Below, one piece after another: positions 15,262 through 16,447 of a stretch of DNA of 16,447 nt; within the stretch, counting starts at the first letter, position 1, and each line of letters begins with the position of its first letter. A model generated the notes under the pieces. It did no database searches and was not told the DNA's origin. It was given only the letters and a program-made list of their open reading frames with translations. The DNA comes from CAYMST01 sp964393115. GTDB lineage: Bacteria; Bacteroidota; Bacteroidia; Cytophagales; Cyclobacteriaceae. A program made the translations under genes and the position numbers. The stretch spans positions 1 to 16,447 of the forward strand of contig CAYMST010000095.1 in assembly GCA_964393115.1 (NCBI GenBank). The letters are read 5' to 3'.

Positions 15262-16335
15262 TTAGGTTTTTTGCTTTGTGGTAAACGAGGTCAAAATATT
15301 TTCCAGTTCCCACATCGTATTTCGCTTTTTACCGCTTGGTTTGTAATGGTATCCTTCAATGTAAAAGAGCCACTTACGAGACTCATCTACCAAGGTGTAA
15401 CTAATAAAAGGCCCTCCAGCAGAAATATCACTAAATTTCCAGAGTGACGATACTTTCTTAGCATAATTACCCCTGAAGTTTACTTCTCGCTCTGCATAGG
15501 GCACGCCATCTGCTTGCTGATAGGTCAGATAAATATCTGGTTTTTCACTATCTCGAATGAATGTGGAAGTAATACGTTCTCTGAGGTCAAGTATATCATC
15601 AAAGACAGTTTGATCTTTATAAGGCTCGTAATAGATAAACAGGCTTGTCTCATTGATCCCATCGAGCTGCCTCAGCCAAGTAAAGTTTTTCAGGTTCTTG
15701 GCAATGTCATACCCTTGAGGAACTTCGATTTTATAAGGATGTTCTTCAGCCAAGCTATTCGTCAGTTCTTCATTGATATTTCTACGCATATCAAGCTTCA
15801 TACTCTTTTTCTCCGCGCTTAAAATAAAATCTCGAAGTTTGCCTTTGTGCTTAGATAGCTTATTGATTAAATTTTCTTCGGATTTATTGATCAAGTAGAT
15901 CACTTTTTGACCTGTCGCGTAAACATCATTATTGCTAAAGAAAAACTTAGAAGTGTCTTTTCGAATGCTCGCCAAGCTGCCTTTCGAGAAGTAGCCGCGC
16001 ATAAGCTTATCCTCATAGCTCTTTCCATCCAAGGTAGCCACAAATATCAGAGTCCTAGCCGTTTTCAAAACACTATTAAATGTTTTTGGGCTTATTCGGT
16101 TAATGGACAAACTTGGTTCTATAGTTGGTAAACCAGGGTAAGGGGCTTGATACACATTTCTGATCTCTTTCCCCAAAGCACCATCCCATTTGGCCGAATC
16201 CATGATGAGAATGACCTCACCATACTTACCACCGGCAGGGGGTAATAAACTTTGTGCTTGTTTTCCATTATTACTCGAGCACCCAAAAGCGATGGTCATC
16301 AACACCACTGCTGCATAGCCTAGTTTACTTATCAT
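15262..16335 (-). CDS. DUF4837 family lipoprotein
   Basis: A 357-residue predicted lipoprotein of unknown function, of a family I associate with Bacteroidota (DUF4837). The N-terminus is a lipoprotein signal: K4, hydrophobic YAAVVLMTIAFG, then lipobox Cys19, followed by SSNNGKQ. The mature protein opens with the recognisable segment LLPPAGGKYGEVILIMDSAK (30-49) then WDGALGKEIRNVYQAPYPGLP (50-70). Further on, HPYKIEVPQGYDIAKNLKNF and WLFYIEGYHYKPSGKKRNTM fit the family as I recall it. It should be lipidated by Lgt and anchored in the envelope. Ser20-Ser21 after the cysteine gives no obvious surface-export acidic patch. The gene lies 4 bp after the LytTR regulator stop and 43 bp before ruvA, probably co-transcribed. 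Role unknown. Confidence 0.85.
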   Translation of the reverse strand: MISKLGYAAVVLMTIAFGCSSNNGKQAQSLLPPAGGKYGEVILIMDSAKWDGALGKEIRNVYQAPYPGLPTIEPSLSINRISPKTFNSVLKTARTLIFVATLDGKSYEDKLMRGYFSKGSLASIRKDTSKFFFSNNDVYATGQKVIYLINKSEENLINKLSKHKGKLRDFILSAEKKSMKLDMRRNINEELTNSLAEEHPYKIEVPQGYDIAKNLKNFTWLRQLDGINETSLFIYYEPYKDQTVFDDILDLRERITSTFIRDSEKPDIYLTYQQADGVPYAEREVNFRGNYAKKVSSLWKFSDISAGGPFISYTLVDESRKWLFYIEGYHYKPSGKKRNTMWELENILTSFTTKQKT

Positions 16336-16339
16336 AAAT

Positions 16340-16447
16340 TTATAAAATATTGATCTTATCCATTAACTGCTTTTTCTGCGAAAGGCTAATGGGCAATATC
16401 TTACCGTTAATCTGAAGGTTTGTATTATCTATATTTTCGATCTTGTC
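16340..16447 (-). CDS. C-terminal 35 residues of a LytTR-type DNA-binding regulator (partial at window edge)
   Basis: The minus strand is open from the window edge to a TAA at 16340-16342. The translation runs DKIENIDNTNLQINGKILPI then SLSQKKQLMDKINIL. This matches the end of LytTR DNA-binding domains, where a short beta strand, an N/H-GK-xLPIS hairpin and a final amphipathic helix close the domain. In Bacteroidota such domains usually sit behind a receiver domain (LytR/AlgR response regulators) and pair with a histidine kinase, but the N-terminal part lies outside the window, so the full architecture is unknown. The stop is 4 bp before the DUF4837 lipoprotein ATG, suggesting the two share a transcript. 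Confidence 0.72.
   Translation of the reverse strand, partial: DKIENIDNTNLQINGKILPISLSQKKQLMDKINIL

Noticed and set aside
1..16447. Mobile element, CRISPR array, tRNA or riboswitch
   Set aside because: No transposase, integrase, regular repeat array, tRNA-like cloverleaf or recognisable riboswitch core was seen on either strand by eye.

Overview
The window looks like a chromosomal segment of a Bacteroidota bacterium, most likely a marine member of the Cytophagales. The grounds are a full-length SprA (the outer-membrane translocon of the type IX secretion system, restricted to this phylum), the ruvA-sprA neighbourhood, a DUF4837 lipoprotein, the short 76-residue form of pterin carbinolamine dehydratase, an RsmI without a C-terminal extension, and a perfect Bacteroidota-type -7 promoter box (TAnnTTTG) in front of trkA. 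No tRNA, rRNA, CRISPR array, insertion sequence or prophage was seen. All family calls were made by eye from protein motifs; no database search was run.

Layout. Positions 1-3016 (minus strand) hold a potassium-uptake operon, trkA-trkH, followed 6 bp later by the 5' end of lgt (lipoprotein diacylglyceryl transferase, cut by the window edge). A divergent cytoplasmic cyclophilin lies at 3188-3625 (plus) and ends at a hairpin shared with the convergent minus-strand operon 5397-3691: pterin-4a-carbinolamine dehydratase, rsmI and an inositol-monophosphatase-family gene, each overlapping the next. Divergent from that operon is a two-gene plus-strand unit: an unusual protein resembling the C-terminal part of phage homing-nuclease proteins (5645-6358, true start unclear), overlapping miaA (6355-7266) by ATGA. 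miaA converges on, and overlaps by 7 bp, the 3' end of the 7.35-kb sprA gene. From 16447 down to 7260 the minus strand carries a tight series: the end of a LytTR-type regulator, the DUF4837 lipoprotein, ruvA and sprA.

How they work together. Most of the window is housekeeping: K+ homeostasis (TrkAH), lipoprotein maturation (Lgt, which would act on lipoproteins such as the DUF4837 protein), protein folding (cyclophilin), rRNA and tRNA modification (RsmI, MiaA), Holliday-junction processing (RuvA) and type IX secretion (SprA).

The part that most deserves attention is 5411-6358. A protein of a phage-associated type (degenerate nuclease-like N-terminal region plus a GNAT/Mom-like region with a YADRDWS signature) appears fixed in the chromosome and translationally coupled to miaA. 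Its reading frame continues upstream of the only common start codon and is cut by an in-frame TAA. A second oddity is sprA: it has no in-frame ATG, and the ATG just after the ruvA stop is out of frame with it.
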